From the NCBI RefSeq assembly GCF_014211915.1, contig NZ_CP060039.1:124001-188000 (forward strand): DNA of 64,000 nt. Direction: 5' to 3'. The notes under the pieces were generated by a model. That model made no database searches, was not told where the DNA came from, and worked only from the letters and a program-made list of their open reading frames with translations. Origin of the DNA: Burkholderia cenocepacia. Lineage in GTDB: Bacteria > Pseudomonadota > Gammaproteobacteria > Burkholderiales > Burkholderiaceae. Shown in pieces: positions 9,192 through 19,204 of this stretch. A program made the translations under genes and the position numbers. Each line of letters begins with the position of its first letter. Position 1 is the first letter of the stretch.

Positions 9192-9797
9192 ATGAAAGTC
9201 GTCGCTTTCGAGCGCCAACAGCAAGGTACGGGTGCGAGCCGCCGCCTGCGCAACGCCGGTAAGACCACGGGTATCGTCTACGGTGGCGAAGCAGCCCCGC
9301 AAAAGATCGAACTGGATCACAACGCGCTGTGGCATGCACTGAAGAAGGAAGCCTTCCACTCGTCGATCCTCGACCTGGAAGTGGCTGGCCAGTCGCAACA
9401 GGTTCTGCTGCGCGACGTGCAATACCACCCGTTCAAGCAACTCGTGCTGCACGTTGACTTCCAGCGCGTCGACGCGAAGAAGAAGCTGCACACGAAGGCA
9501 CCGCTGCACTTCCTGAACGCAGAAGTCAGCCCGGCCGTGAAGCTGTCGAGCGCGATCGTTTCGCACGTCGCGACGGAAATCGAAATCGAGTGCCTGCCGG
9601 CCGACCTGCCGGAGTTCCTCGAAGTCGACCTGTCGAAGATCGAAGCCGGTCAGTCGCTGCACGCGAAGGACATCGCGCTGCCGAAGGGCGTCGCGCTGGT
9701 CGCGCACGTCGACGCGGAAAACCCGGTCATCGCTTCGGCGACGGTCCCGGCTGGCGCCGTGTCGGACGCAGCAGAAGGCGAAACGCCGGCTGCTTAA
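9192..9797 (+). CDS. rplY: 50S ribosomal protein L25 (Ctc-type)
   Basis: 201 residues, the long Ctc/TL5 form with an N-terminal 5S rRNA-binding L25 domain (about 1-90) and a C-terminal beta domain. L25 binds 5S rRNA in the large subunit's central protuberance. The N-terminus [27 protein letters not shown] is the family's RNA-binding start. I place the start at ATG 9192 because GGAG at 9182-9185 is ideally spaced before it. The in-frame ATG at 9180 would overlap that ribosome-binding site. It is preceded by the prs terminator and followed by its own terminator before pth. Confidence 0.95.
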   Translation: MKVVAFERQQQGTGASRRLRNAGKTTGIVYGGEAAPQKIELDHNALWHALKKEAFHSSILDLEVAGQSQQVLLRDVQYHPFKQLVLHVDFQRVDAKKKLHTKAPLHFLNAEVSPAVKLSSAIVSHVATEIEIECLPADLPEFLEVDLSKIEAGQSLHAKDIALPKGVALVAHVDAENPVIASATVPAGAVSDAAEGETPAA

Positions 9798-9845
9798 GCG
9801 GCTGCGTACGCGCGCCATCGATCCGTTTCACGAAACGGTCGACGC

Positions 9846-9876
9846 AACCCGCCGCGGCTTGCCCGGCGGGTTTTTC
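9846..9876 (+). terminator. Rho-independent terminator after rplY
   Basis: AACCCGCC (9846-9853) pairs with GGCGGGTT (9865-9872), followed by a T-rich tail TTTTTCTTTT. It lies about 50 bases after the rplY stop. Confidence 0.88.
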
Positions 9877-9917
9877 TTTTTCTGCGCCCAGGCGGCTGCC
9901 GCCGCCTTCGAAACGTC

Positions 9918-10517
9918 ATGATCAAACTGATCGTCGGCCTCGGCAATCCCGGGGCGGAATACACCACGACGCGCCACAACGCCGGCTTCTGGCTGATCGA
10001 CCAGCTCGCCCGCGAAGCCGGCACGACGCTGCGCGACGAACGCCGCTTTCACGGCTTCTATGCGAAAGCACGCCTGCATGGTGAGGAAGTTCATCTGCTC
10101 GAGCCGCAGACCTACATGAACCGCTCCGGCCAGTCGGTCGTCGCGCTCGCGCAATTCTTCAAGATCCTGCCCGACCAGATCCTCGTCGCGCACGACGAGC
10201 TCGACCTGCCGCCCGGCACCGTGAAGCTGAAGCTCGGCGGCGGCAGCGGTGGCCACAACGGGCTGAAGGACATCACCGCGCACCTGTCGTCGCAGCAATA
10301 CTGGCGGCTGCGGATCGGCATCGGCCACCCGCGCGACCTGATCCCGGAAAGCGCGCGCGCCGGCGCGAAGCCCGACGTCGCGAACTTCGTGCTGAAACCG
10401 CCGCGCCGCGAGGAACAGGACGTGATCGACGCATCGATCGAACGCGCGCTTGCCGTGATGCCGATGGTCGTCAAGGGCGAACTCGACCGCGCGACGATGC
10501 AGCTGCATCGCAACTGA
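9918..10517 (+). CDS. pth: Peptidyl-tRNA hydrolase
   Basis: 199 residues, normal for Pth1. It cleaves peptidyl-tRNA released from stalled ribosomes. The N-terminal [19 protein letters not shown] contains the catalytic histidine and substrate asparagine. Further signatures are [27 protein letters not shown] and [12 protein letters not shown]. It starts at ATG 9918, 38 bases after the rplY terminator. The rplY-pth neighbourhood is conserved widely in bacteria. Confidence 0.97.
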   Translation: MIKLIVGLGNPGAEYTTTRHNAGFWLIDQLAREAGTTLRDERRFHGFYAKARLHGEEVHLLEPQTYMNRSGQSVVALAQFFKILPDQILVAHDELDLPPGTVKLKLGGGSGGHNGLKDITAHLSSQQYWRLRIGIGHPRDLIPESARAGAKPDVANFVLKPPRREEQDVIDASIERALAVMPMVVKGELDRATMQLHRN

Positions 10518-10633
10518 CCGCACGCGCACCGGCCTGGCGCGTCGGCCGGCCGGCGCAACCGGGCGGCCTCGCCCGCCCCACCGCGACGCGCACATGCGGT
10601 AATCTGGACGCTTTGCCCGACAGGAGCCAAGCG

Positions 10634-11701
10634 GTGAGCCGTTACTGGAGCGACGTCGTTCAGCAACTCGTGCCTTACGTGCCGGGCGAACAGCCCGCGC
10701 TCGCGCACCCCGTCAAGCTGAACACCAACGAGAATCCCTATCCGCCGTCGCCGCGTGTCGTCGCGGCAATCGCACGCGAACTCGGCGAGACCGGCGACAC
10801 GCTGCGCCGCTATCCGGACCCGGTCGCGCGCGCACTGCGCGAGACGGTCGCGGCCCATCACCGCATCCAGCCCGAACAGGTGTTCGTCGGCAACGGCTCC
10901 GACGAGGTGCTCGCGCACGCGTTCCAGGCGCTGCTCAAGCACGACCGGCCGCTGCGCTTTCCCGACATCACGTACAGCTTCTACCCGACCTACGCGCGCC
11001 TGTACGGCGTCGACACCACGGTCGTGCCGCTCGCGGACGATTTCTCGATCCGCGTCGACGACTATCTCGACGACGTCGGCGGCGTGCTGTTTCCGAACCC
11101 GAATGCGCCGACCGGGCGCGCGCTGCCGCTTGCTGACGTCGAGCGGATCGCGGCCGCGAATCCGTCGTCGGTGGTCGTGATCGACGAAGCGTACGTCGAT
11201 TTCGGCGCGCAGTCGGCCATTACGCTGATCGACCGTCATCCGAACCTGCTCGTCGTGCATACGACGTCGAAGGCGCGCTCGCTCGCGGGCATGCGTGTCG
11301 GCTTCGCGTTCGGCGACGTGGCGCTGATCGACGCGCTGAACCGCGTGAAGGACAGCTTCAACTCGTACCCGCTCGACCGGCTCGCACAGGTTGCCGCTCA
11401 GGCCGCGTACGAAGACACCGACTATTTCAACGCCACCTGCCGACGCGTGATCGACAGCCGGGCGCGGCTCACGCATGCGCTCGACGCACTCGGCTTCGAG
11501 ATCGTGCCGTCGGCCGCGAATTTCGTGTTCGCGCGCCATCCCGCGCACGATGCGGGCGCGATCGCGGCCAAGCTGAAGGAACGGGAAATTTTCGTGCGGC
11601 ACTTCCGGCTGCCGCGGATCGACCAGCATCTGCGCATCACCGTCGGCACCGATGCCGAATGCGATGCACTCGTCGCGGCGTTGCGCGAGTTGCTGGCCTG
11701 A
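10634..11701 (+). CDS. hisC: Histidinol-phosphate aminotransferase
   Basis: 355 residues. HisC transaminates imidazole acetol phosphate with glutamate in histidine synthesis and uses PLP. Class I/II aminotransferase features include [13 protein letters not shown] near the N-terminus, the NPNAPTG motif, DEAYVDF, and the PLP lysine in [15 protein letters not shown]. The start is taken as GTG 10634, because AGGAG at 10622-10626 lies seven bases upstream. It stands alone rather than in a his operon; Burkholderia genomes commonly carry a second hisC elsewhere, so this may be the non-operon paralogue. Related aminotransferases with similar motifs cannot be fully excluded. Confidence 0.88.
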   Translation: MSRYWSDVVQQLVPYVPGEQPALAHPVKLNTNENPYPPSPRVVAAIARELGETGDTLRRYPDPVARALRETVAAHHRIQPEQVFVGNGSDEVLAHAFQALLKHDRPLRFPDITYSFYPTYARLYGVDTTVVPLADDFSIRVDDYLDDVGGVLFPNPNAPTGRALPLADVERIAAANPSSVVVIDEAYVDFGAQSAITLIDRHPNLLVVHTTSKARSLAGMRVGFAFGDVALIDALNRVKDSFNSYPLDRLAQVAAQAAYEDTDYFNATCRRVIDSRARLTHALDALGFEIVPSAANFVFARHPAHDAGAIAAKLKEREIFVRHFRLPRIDQHLRITVGTDAECDALVAALRELLA

Positions 11702-11791
11702 CACGGAAGAACCGGCGCCGGGCGGCGCCGATCTGAAAGAAAGCGCGACGCGCGCGCCCCTCAATCGAAGCGCGCGCGCGTCAGCGCAGGA

Positions 11792-12073
<282 letters not shown>

Positions 12074-12116
12074 TCAGGCCGGCGGCCGGCTTCGCGACGA
12101 AACCGGCCGCGCCGCA

Positions 12117-12725
<609 letters not shown>

Positions 12726-13340
12726 TTATTCATCATTTTCGCGGCGCAGCAAATGATAGTGAACCGCACCGGCCTTGCCGTGCTTCACCACCTGCCAGCC
12801 CGCCAGCGCGTCGTGCGCGGCCGGGTCGAGTTCCGCCCCCGTTTCGACGTAGAGCGCGCCGCCCGCCGCGACGAGCGGCGCCGACAGCGCGATCGCGCGC
12901 TCGAGCGCGGCCAGGTCGTCGAACGGCGGATCGAGGAACACGACGTCGAACGCGCCCGGCGTGAGCCCGGCCGCGAGCCGCAGCGCATCGGCTTCGGCAA
13001 CCTCGACCGAACGGGCGCCGAGCTTGTCCTTGATCGCACGCAGCTGCTGCGCGGCGCGCGGATGGCGCTCGACCATCACGACGCTCGCCGCGCCGCGCGA
13101 CGCGGCTTCGAAGCCGAGCGCGCCGGTGCCCGCGAACAGGTCGAGGCAGCGCCAGCCTTCGAGATCCTGGCCGAGCCAGTTGAACAGCGTCTCGCGCACG
13201 CGATCGGGGGTCGGGCGCAGGCCGTCGAGATCGAGCACTGCGAGCGGCGTGCGTTTCCAGTCGCCGCCGATGATGCGGATCGTGTGCGGCTTGCCGCGAC
13301 TGGACGGGGCCGCGGGGCGGCCGGAAGAGGAACGGGACAT
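12726..13340 (-). CDS. rsmD: 16S rRNA (guanine(966)-N(2))-methyltransferase RsmD
   Basis: 204 residues. RsmD methylates G966 of 16S rRNA in the small subunit. The class I methyltransferase SAM motif CLDLFAGTGALGFEAASRG and the catalytic FLDPPF motif (the DPPF variant of NPPY) are clear, as is the N-terminal family signature IRIIGGDWKRTPL. Start at ATG 13340; the frame stays open far upstream, but that region is the ftsY promoter and antisense to ftsY. It diverges from ftsY with about 215 bases between the starts, and coaD lies downstream. Confidence 0.94.
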   Translation of the reverse strand: MSRSSSGRPAAPSSRGKPHTIRIIGGDWKRTPLAVLDLDGLRPTPDRVRETLFNWLGQDLEGWRCLDLFAGTGALGFEAASRGAASVVMVERHPRAAQQLRAIKDKLGARSVEVAEADALRLAAGLTPGAFDVVFLDPPFDDLAALERAIALSAPLVAAGGALYVETGAELDPAAHDALAGWQVVKHGKAGAVHYHLLRRENDE

Positions 13341-13556
13341 ACGGGATATCGACGACGGAGGAACCGGGCGCGCGCAGGGGCGCGCCGCCAAACAGGCGCA
13401 CGTTACCACAGCGGCGACGCGCGCTGACGCGAGGGCCACGCCGCACTGATAAAATGCACGGTTTCGGCCGCCGTGCGCCGCGCCCGCGCGAACGCAGAAC
13501 GGCCCGTCCGGCGCCCCGCTCCCGGCGGCGGCCCGCCCTCTTCCCGACGTCAGACC

Positions 13557-14714
13557 ATGTTCAGTTTCTTCAAACGATTCAAGAAAACGCAGGAGCCCGA
13601 TCCGGCGGAATCGCAATCGGCCGACGCGCAGCAAACGGACGAAGCGGCCGAAGCGGCGCCCGTGCTCGACGCGCCGCCCGCGGCCGACGTGCCGCAGGCG
13701 AGCGCGCAACCGGCCGCGCCGGCCGTCGTGATGACGGTCACGCCGACCAACGACGGCCGCGACGAAGTCGTCGAGACGGTCGAGATCGTCCCGCCGCCGC
13801 TGCAGGACGCGTCCGCGAAGAAGTCGTGGCTCGCGCGCCTGAAAACGGGGCTCGCGAAGACGGGTTCGAGCATCACCGGCGTGTTCGTCAACACGAAGAT
13901 CGACGAGGATCTGTACGAGGAGCTCGAAACCGCGCTGCTGATGTCCGACGCGGGCGTCGACGCGACCGAATACCTGCTCGACGCGCTGCGCGAGAAGGTG
14001 CGCGCGGGCCGGCTGACCGATCCGCAACAGGTGAAGGATGCGCTGCACGACCTGCTCGTCGAGCTGCTGACGCCGCTCGAGAAATCGCTGATGCTCGGCC
14101 GCGCGCAGCCGCTCGTGATGATGATCACCGGCGTGAACGGCGCGGGCAAGACGACCAGCATCGGCAAGCTCGCGAAGCATCTGCAGAGCTTCGACCAGTC
14201 GGTGCTGCTGGCCGCCGGCGACACGTTCCGCGCGGCCGCGCGCGAACAGCTGGCGGTCTGGGGCGAGCGCAACAACGTGACGGTCGTGCAGCAGGAAAGC
14301 GGCGATCCGGCCGCGGTGATCTTCGACGCGGTCAGCGCCGCGCGGGCGCGCAAGATCGACGTGATGATGGCCGACACGGCTGGCCGCCTGCCGACGCAGC
14401 TTCATCTGATGGAAGAATTGAAGAAGGTGAAGCGCGTGATCGCGAAGGCGCACGACGGCGCGCCGCACGAGGTGCTGCTGGTGATCGACGCGAACACCGG
14501 CCAGAACGCGCTCACGCAGGTGAAGGCCTTCGACGACGCGCTGGGCCTGACCGGCCTGATCGTCACGAAGCTCGACGGCACCGCGAAGGGCGGGATTCTC
14601 GCCGCGATCGCGCGGCAACGGCCGGTGCCCGTCTACTTCATCGGCGTCGGCGAGAAGGTCGAGGACCTGCAGCCGTTCAGCGCGGTGGAATTCGCGGACG
14701 CGCTGCTCGGCTGA
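13557..14714 (+). CDS. ftsY: Signal recognition particle receptor FtsY
   Basis: 385 residues. FtsY is the membrane-associated SRP receptor GTPase that docks ribosome-nascent-chain complexes at the translocon. The acidic/alanine-rich A domain covers about residues 10-85 and is preceded by a basic amphipathic N-terminus (MFSFFKRFKK) for membrane contact. The NG domain follows with GTPase motifs GVNGAGKTT, DTAGRLPTQ and TKLDGTAKGG. The start is ATG 13557, since the upstream frame is arginine/proline-rich noise. It is divergent from rsmD and ends at a UUCG-loop terminator at 14737. Confidence 0.97.
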   Translation: MFSFFKRFKKTQEPDPAESQSADAQQTDEAAEAAPVLDAPPAADVPQASAQPAAPAVVMTVTPTNDGRDEVVETVEIVPPPLQDASAKKSWLARLKTGLAKTGSSITGVFVNTKIDEDLYEELETALLMSDAGVDATEYLLDALREKVRAGRLTDPQQVKDALHDLLVELLTPLEKSLMLGRAQPLVMMITGVNGAGKTTSIGKLAKHLQSFDQSVLLAAGDTFRAAAREQLAVWGERNNVTVVQQESGDPAAVIFDAVSAARARKIDVMMADTAGRLPTQLHLMEELKKVKRVIAKAHDGAPHEVLLVIDANTGQNALTQVKAFDDALGLTGLIVTKLDGTAKGGILAAIARQRPVPVYFIGVGEKVEDLQPFSAVEFADALLG

Positions 14715-14736
14715 ACGCCGCCGGCTCGCATCGCAC

Positions 14737-14760
14737 GGGGCGCCTTCGGGCGCCCTTTTT
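14737..14760 (+). terminator. Rho-independent terminator after ftsY (UUCG tetraloop)
   Basis: GGGCGCC (14738-14744), loop TTCG, GGCGCCC (14749-14755), then TTTTT. It begins 23 bases after the ftsY stop. Confidence 0.92.
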
Positions 14761-14809
14761 CATGCGCGCCCGATCCTGCCCGCCACGGGCCGCGGCGCGC
14801 ATTCCGCGC

Positions 14810-15454
14810 TCATTCCGCGTCCGGCTGCACGCCCGGCTCGGCGGCCTTGAACGCATCGATCGTCGCCGCATGGTCGACGATCCGCTGGATCGTCGGGAAA
14901 CGCGTCGTGTCGATCGAGAAGCGGTTCGCGTTGAACACCTGCGGCACGAGGCACACGTCGGCGAGCGTCGGCGTGTCGCCGAAGCATAGCTTGCCGGTGC
15001 GCGGATCGCTCGCGAGACGGGTCTCGAGCGTGTCGAAGCCCGCCTCGATCCAGTGCCGGTACCACGCGTTCTTTGCGTCCTCGGGCACCTTCAGCGTGTG
15101 CTTCAGGTACTTCAGCACGCGCAGGTTGTTGAGCGGGTGGATTTCGCAGGCGATCTGCAGCGCGACCGCCCGCACATAGGCACGATCGACCGGCTGCTTC
15201 GGCAGCAACGGGGGCTCGGGATGGGTTTCGTCGAGATATTCGATGATCGCGAGCGACTGCTGCAGCGTCGCGTCGCCATCGATCAGCGTCGGCACGACCG
15301 CATCCGGATTCAGCGCGCGGTACGCGTCCTTCAGTTGCTCGCCGCCGTCGCGCAGCATGTGCACGGGAGCATAGTCGAACGGCAGCTGCTTGAGGTTCAG
15401 GGCAATCCGCACGCGGTACGACGCGGAACTGCGGAAATAGCTGTAGAGCTTCAT
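14810..15454 (-). CDS. maiA: Maleylacetoacetate isomerase (zeta-class glutathione transferase)
   Basis: 214 residues. Maleylacetoacetate isomerase uses glutathione to convert maleylacetoacetate to fumarylacetoacetate in tyrosine/homogentisate breakdown. The N-terminal thioredoxin-like GST domain carries the zeta-class motif RSSASYRVRIALNLK, with the usual Cys of SSCS replaced by Ala, and the all-helical C-terminal domain follows from about residue 90. Start at ATG 15454 (MKLYSYFRSS). It stands alone between ftsY and ybiB with no other tyrosine-pathway genes nearby. A related zeta GST with another substrate is possible, hence moderate confidence in the exact reaction. Confidence 0.82.
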   Translation of the reverse strand: MKLYSYFRSSASYRVRIALNLKQLPFDYAPVHMLRDGGEQLKDAYRALNPDAVVPTLIDGDATLQQSLAIIEYLDETHPEPPLLPKQPVDRAYVRAVALQIACEIHPLNNLRVLKYLKHTLKVPEDAKNAWYRHWIEAGFDTLETRLASDPRTGKLCFGDTPTLADVCLVPQVFNANRFSIDTTRFPTIQRIVDHAATIDAFKAAEPGVQPDAE

Positions 15455-15633
15455 GGGATGTCTCTCTTTGGTCGTATTCGGCCGGCGGCGGCATGGGCGC
15501 GGCGCAGCGGCGCGCGTGCCGCCGGGAACCAGAGTGTAGCGCGGCACGATGCGCGGCCGCGCCCGTGCGATACTCGGGGCATTCCTTACCGCTCACCGCG
15601 CGGCCCGATGCCGGCCGCCCGCCCCACGTTCCG

Positions 15634-16608
15634 ATGACCGCTTCCCACGATCCCGCCGCCGCTCCGTTCCCTTGCGCCCGCTTCATCAAGGAAATCGGCC
15701 GCGGCCCGAACGGCGCGCGCGCCCTGTCCGCCGAGGACACGTTCGCGCTCTATCGCGCGATGCTCGATGCGCGCGTGTCGGACGTCGAACTCGGCGCGAT
15801 CCTGATCGCCTATCGGCTGAAGGGCGAATCCGCCGACGAACTGGCCGCGATGCTCGCCGCCGCGCAGGCGTCGTTCGAGCCCGTGCACGTACAGGATGCC
15901 GCGTTCCGCCCGGTGTCGATCCCGAGCTACAACGGTGCGCGCAAGCAACCGAACCTCGTGCCGCTGCTCGCGCTGCTGCTCGCGCGCGAAGGCGTGCCGG
16001 TGCTCGTGCACGGGGTGGAGCAAGACCCGGGCCGCGTGACGAGCGCCGAGATCTTCTCGGCGCTGTCGCTCGCGCCGTCGACGTCGCACGATGCGATCGA
16101 GGATACGCTCGCCGAACGTCGTGTCGCATTCGCACCGATCGACGTGCTGGCGCCGCGCATCGCGCGCCTGCTGTCGATGCGCGGCGTGCTGGGCGTACGC
16201 AACTCCACGCATACGCTCGTGAAGATCCTGCAGCCGTTCGCGCCGGCCGGGCTGCGGCTCGTCAACTACACGCATCCGCCGTACCGCGACAGCCTCGCGC
16301 AGTTGTTCCGCGATCATCCGGACGCCGCGCTCGGCGGCGCGCTGCTCGCGCGCGGCACCGAAGGCGAAGCGGTGGCCGACACGCGGCGCCAGGTGCAGGT
16401 CGACTGGCTGCACGACGGCGTGTGCGACACGCTGATCGACGCCGAGCGTTCGTCGACCGACGCGCCGCCGGTCGCGCTGCCCGAGTCGCGCGATGCGGCG
16501 ACCACGGCCGCGTGGACGGACGCCGTGCTGCGCGGCGAGGTGCCGGTGCCCGACACCGTGGCGCGGCAGGTCGCGACGATCGTGCAGATCGCCCGCATCG
16601 CGCGCTGA
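15634..16608 (+). CDS. ybiB: YbiB-type protein (TrpD2 family, anthranilate phosphoribosyltransferase fold)
   Basis: 324 residues. The sequence is that of the TrpD2/YbiB group: an N-terminal helical domain (FIKEIGRGPNGARALSAEDTFALYRAML) and a central alpha/beta domain with LVPLLALLLAREGVPVLVHG. These proteins share the fold of anthranilate phosphoribosyltransferase and nucleoside phosphorylases, but YbiB of E. coli has been described as a nucleic-acid-binding protein rather than an enzyme. No clear PRPP-binding motif is visible, supporting a non-TrpD role. Start at ATG 15634. The leuA leader region follows after about 35 bases. Confidence 0.8.
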   Translation: MTASHDPAAAPFPCARFIKEIGRGPNGARALSAEDTFALYRAMLDARVSDVELGAILIAYRLKGESADELAAMLAAAQASFEPVHVQDAAFRPVSIPSYNGARKQPNLVPLLALLLAREGVPVLVHGVEQDPGRVTSAEIFSALSLAPSTSHDAIEDTLAERRVAFAPIDVLAPRIARLLSMRGVLGVRNSTHTLVKILQPFAPAGLRLVNYTHPPYRDSLAQLFRDHPDAALGGALLARGTEGEAVADTRRQVQVDWLHDGVCDTLIDAERSSTDAPPVALPESRDAATTAAWTDAVLRGEVPVPDTVARQVATIVQIARIAR

Positions 16609-16643
16609 CGGCGCGACGACGACCCGCCCCTTTATCCCGACAT

Positions 16644-16671
16644 TTGACACGCGGGCGCATCCTGGCATAGA
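16644..16671 (+). promoter_or_regulatory. Candidate sigma-70 promoter of the leuA leader
   Basis: TTGACA (16644-16649) is a perfect -35 hexamer; a 16-base spacer leads to CATAGA (16666-16671), a poor -10. Transcription would begin around 16678, only a few bases before the leader peptide ATG at 16681, so the leader mRNA may be almost leaderless. Confidence 0.5.
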
Positions 16672-16680
16672 GTGACCGTC

Positions 16681-16755
16681 ATGCGTTCCTTTCCGAACTC
16701 CCTCCGAATTACCTCCGGCCGCCTAGCGCGGCCGCTATCGCTACGACTAGCCTAA
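16681..16755 (+). CDS. leuL: Leucine-rich leader peptide upstream of leuA
   Basis: 24 residues (MRSFPNSLRI, then TSGRLARPLSLRLA), stop TAA at 16753. It contains five leucines. Four of them are encoded by CTA, at 16723, 16735, 16741 and 16747, a codon otherwise rare in this GC-rich sequence; the fifth is CTC at 16702. Leader peptides rich in codons for the pathway's end product are the hallmark of ribosome-mediated attenuation, here by charged tRNA-Leu. The last three CTA codons run into the base of a strong stem-loop (16739-16768). Only a weak GAG lies upstream as a ribosome-binding site. It is seen directly in the sequence; no similar annotated peptide was available for comparison. Confidence 0.75.
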   Translation: MRSFPNSLRITSGRLARPLSLRLA

Positions 16756-16850
16756 GGCTGTCGTAGCGCCGTGTGCCGTCCGCACGGTCCTCCCAGCAGT
16801 TCCTCGCCGTACCCCTCTCGCAGTTTTTACAACCCGAAGTCGTCAGCATT
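16716..16850 (+). promoter_or_regulatory. leuA leader: stem-loops and C-rich stretch, putative attenuator
   Basis: Three stems are visible. CGGCCGC/GCGGCCG (16716-16734) carries a CTA codon in its loop. CGCTACGAC-AGCC pairs with GGCT-GTCGTAGCG (16739-16768) with one bulged base, overlapping the end of the leader peptide. CCGTGTG/CGCACGG covers 16769-16787. No stem sits directly before the T-run at about 16824, so a classical terminator is not evident. The following 60 or so bases are C-rich and G-poor, which would suit a Rho entry site. The remainder to leuA at 16986 shows no gene. Confidence 0.6.
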
Positions 16851-16985
16851 CGTCCGTCCATCCGTCGGCCGATTCGCGAAGATCATCCGCATCCGCGGCG
16901 CCATCGCGCGCCGGGTGCGAGGCAGCGCCAACCGTCGCCCATGCCGCCCGTCTTCGCTCGCGACTTGAGACCCGAGGTCCAGAAG

Positions 16986-18632
16986 ATGATGCGCAATCCG
17001 CAAGACAAGTACCGTCCGTTCGAGCCCGTCCGCCTCAATGGCCGCCGCTGGCCAGCCCGCACCATCGAGCGTGCGCCGGTGTGGATGAGCACCGACCTGC
17101 GCGACGGCAACCAGTCGCTGATCGAGCCGATGAGCATCGAGCAGAAGCTCGAGTTCTTCGAAATGCTGGTCGCCATCGGATTCAAGGAGATCGAAGTCGG
17201 TTTTCCGTCGGCGTCGCAAACCGACTTCGATTTCGTGCGCAAGCTGATCGACGACAAGCGGATTCCCGACGACGTGACGATCGAGGTGCTCGTGCAGTCG
17301 CGCGAAGACCTGATCGCCCGTACGTTCGATGCGCTCGAAGGCGTGCCGCGCGCGATCGTGCACCTGTACAACGCGGTCTGCCCGTCGTTCCGCCGCATCG
17401 TGTTCGGGATGTCGAAGAACGACGTGAAGGCGCTCGCGATCGACGGCACGCGCATCATCAAGGCACACGCGGCCGCGCGCCCCGATACCCGCTGGACCTT
17501 CCAGTACTCGCCGGAAACCTTCAGCATGACCGAGCTGACGTTCGCGCGCGAGATCTGCGACGCGGTCGCGCAGACGTGGCGCCCGACTCGCGACCACAAG
17601 ATGATCGTCAACCTGCCGGCCACCGTCGAGGCCGCGACCCCGAACGTGTTCGCCGACCAGATCGAATGGATGGACCGCAACCTCGCGTATCGCGACAGCA
17701 TCGTGCTGTCCGTGCATCCGCACAACGATCGCGGCACCGCGGTCGCGGCGGCCGAACTCGCGCTGCTCGCGGGCGCCGACCGCATCGAGGGCTGCCTGTT
17801 CGGCAACGGCGAGCGCACCGGCAATGTCGATCTCGTCACGCTCGCGTTGAACCTCTACACGCAAGGCATCGACCCGGGCCTCGATTTCTCCGACATCGAC
17901 GCGGTGCGCCGCGTCGTCGAGCGCTGCAACCAGATTCCCGTGCATCCGCGCCACCCGTACGCGGGCGATCTCGTGTTCACCGCGTTCTCGGGCTCGCACC
18001 AGGACGCGATCCGCAAGGGTTTTGCGCAGCAGCGTCCCGATGCGATCTGGGAGGTCCCGTACCTGCCGATCGACCCGGCCGACCTCGGCCGCAGCTATGA
18101 CGCGGTGATCCGCGTGAACAGCCAGTCCGGCAAGGGCGGCGCGACGTTCCTGCTCGAGCGCGGGATGGGCTTCACGCCGACGCGTCGCGTCCAGATCGAG
18201 TTCAGTCATGCGGTGCAGACGCTCGCCGACGCGTCGGGCGAGGAAGTGACGGGCGACGCGATCTGCGCGCTGTTCTCCCGCGAATTCTTCGAGACCGACG
18301 GCCCGGCCGCACGCCACGGCAGCAGCGCGCGCTGGCAAAACCGCGAGATCGCGGTGGCGCCCGCCGCCGACGCGACGCCCGACGACGCCGTGCGACGTTT
18401 CGCCGCGGCATTTGCGGCGGCCGCCGGCGCCGCGATCGACGTCGCGTCGTGTGAACACACGCGCACCGCGGACGGCCGGATCGCGGTATCGGTCGGCTGC
18501 CGGGTCGGCGACGCGCCGCTGCGGCACGGGGTCGGCGTGCACGCCGATGCGGCGAGCGCGGCACTCGATGCGGTCGTCAGCGCGATCAACCGCTCGGCAT
18601 GGCACTGCGCCGATCGACGCGCGGCGGCCTGA
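16986..18632 (+). CDS. leuA: 2-isopropylmalate synthase
   Basis: 548 residues, the long type 2 LeuA found in actinobacteria and many betaproteobacteria. It condenses acetyl-CoA with 2-oxoisovalerate, the first committed step of leucine synthesis. The TIM-barrel starts with [12 protein letters not shown], whose DxRDG aspartate is the metal ligand; [11 protein letters not shown] provides the metal-binding histidines, and [11 protein letters not shown] is the second family signature. A C-terminal regulatory domain (about 440-548) normally mediates leucine feedback inhibition. Start at ATG 16986 with GAGG at 16974-16977; ATG 16989 is an alternative. Expression is probably controlled by the leader at 16681-16850. 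No other leu genes adjoin. Confidence 0.95.
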   Translation: MMRNPQDKYRPFEPVRLNGRRWPARTIERAPVWMSTDLRDGNQSLIEPMSIEQKLEFFEMLVAIGFKEIEVGFPSASQTDFDFVRKLIDDKRIPDDVTIEVLVQSREDLIARTFDALEGVPRAIVHLYNAVCPSFRRIVFGMSKNDVKALAIDGTRIIKAHAAARPDTRWTFQYSPETFSMTELTFAREICDAVAQTWRPTRDHKMIVNLPATVEAATPNVFADQIEWMDRNLAYRDSIVLSVHPHNDRGTAVAAAELALLAGADRIEGCLFGNGERTGNVDLVTLALNLYTQGIDPGLDFSDIDAVRRVVERCNQIPVHPRHPYAGDLVFTAFSGSHQDAIRKGFAQQRPDAIWEVPYLPIDPADLGRSYDAVIRVNSQSGKGGATFLLERGMGFTPTRRVQIEFSHAVQTLADASGEEVTGDAICALFSREFFETDGPAARHGSSARWQNREIAVAPAADATPDDAVRRFAAAFAAAAGAAIDVASCEHTRTADGRIAVSVGCRVGDAPLRHGVGVHADAASAALDAVVSAINRSAWHCADRRAAA

Positions 18633-18718
18633 GCGCCGGGCTTCGATGCAGGGTTGAAAGGTCAGCGAGCGGTGCGTGACCGCCCGTGCGCCGCGCGATC
18701 CGCGCCGCACGAGGCAGC

Positions 18719-18743
18719 AAAAAGCGGCTCAGAAGGCCGCTTC
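18719..18743 (-). terminator. Rho-independent terminator for the minus-strand NTF2-like gene
   Basis: AAGCGGC (18723-18729) and GCCGCTT (18737-18743) form the stem; on the minus strand it is followed by a run of T (complement of 18719-18724). It sits between the convergent leuA and NTF2-like genes. Confidence 0.7.
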
Positions 18744-18775
18744 GGTCGGGACATGAAAAGGCGCGGCACCCGCGC

Positions 18776-19159
18776 TCACGTCTCGGTCGCGCACCGCGTC
18801 GCCTGCCACGCGAACAGGCACCAGCGGCCCTGGTCGTGCGTGTGGACGGACGTATAGGCAATCGGGAAGACGAGGCCGCCGTTGTTCGTTTCCATCTCGA
18901 TCAACGCGCGGCCGGTGACGACGCAGGTCTCGTCGCCGACCGGCAGCACGTCCTGCGACTGGATTTCGATCTGGCGATAGCGGCGGCGGCCGGCGACGAT
19001 GGCGTCGATGAACTGCTGCTTGGTTTCGCGCTTGCCGTTGGTGTGGACGAAAAACACCTTGTCCGACAGCAGCGCGGCGAGCGCCTCCCCGTCGCCGTCC
19101 ACCATCGCCCGGAACCGGTCGCGCTCGAGCGCGCGGATCGCATCGACCACCTTCGCCAT
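18776..19159 (-). CDS. NTF2-like / DUF4440-type protein
   Basis: 127 residues with the layout of a single cone-shaped NTF2-like domain: an N-terminal helix (VVDAIRALERDRFRAMVDGD), then LAALLSDKVFFVHTNG and four strands ending in RWCLFAWQATR. This fold serves as a small binding pocket or isomerase-type active site in many unrelated proteins, so no function can be assigned. The start is ATG 19159 (MAKVVDAI), preceded by GAGGAG on the minus strand; the open frame extends six residues further. It lies 45 bases downstream of pagL on the same strand and may be cotranscribed with it. Confidence 0.75.
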   Translation of the reverse strand: MAKVVDAIRALERDRFRAMVDGDGEALAALLSDKVFFVHTNGKRETKQQFIDAIVAGRRRYRQIEIQSQDVLPVGDETCVVTGRALIEMETNNGGLVFPIAYTSVHTHDQGRWCLFAWQATRCATET

Positions 19160-19204
19160 CGCCTGACTCCTCGGCAACGCGCCCGCCTTGCACGGGCGTA
19201 CGGA

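Noticed and set aside
11747..11782. GC-alternating inverted repeat between hisC and the ferredoxin gene as a terminator
   Set aside because: The stem is a simple CG alternation that pairs by composition and has no T-run on either strand.
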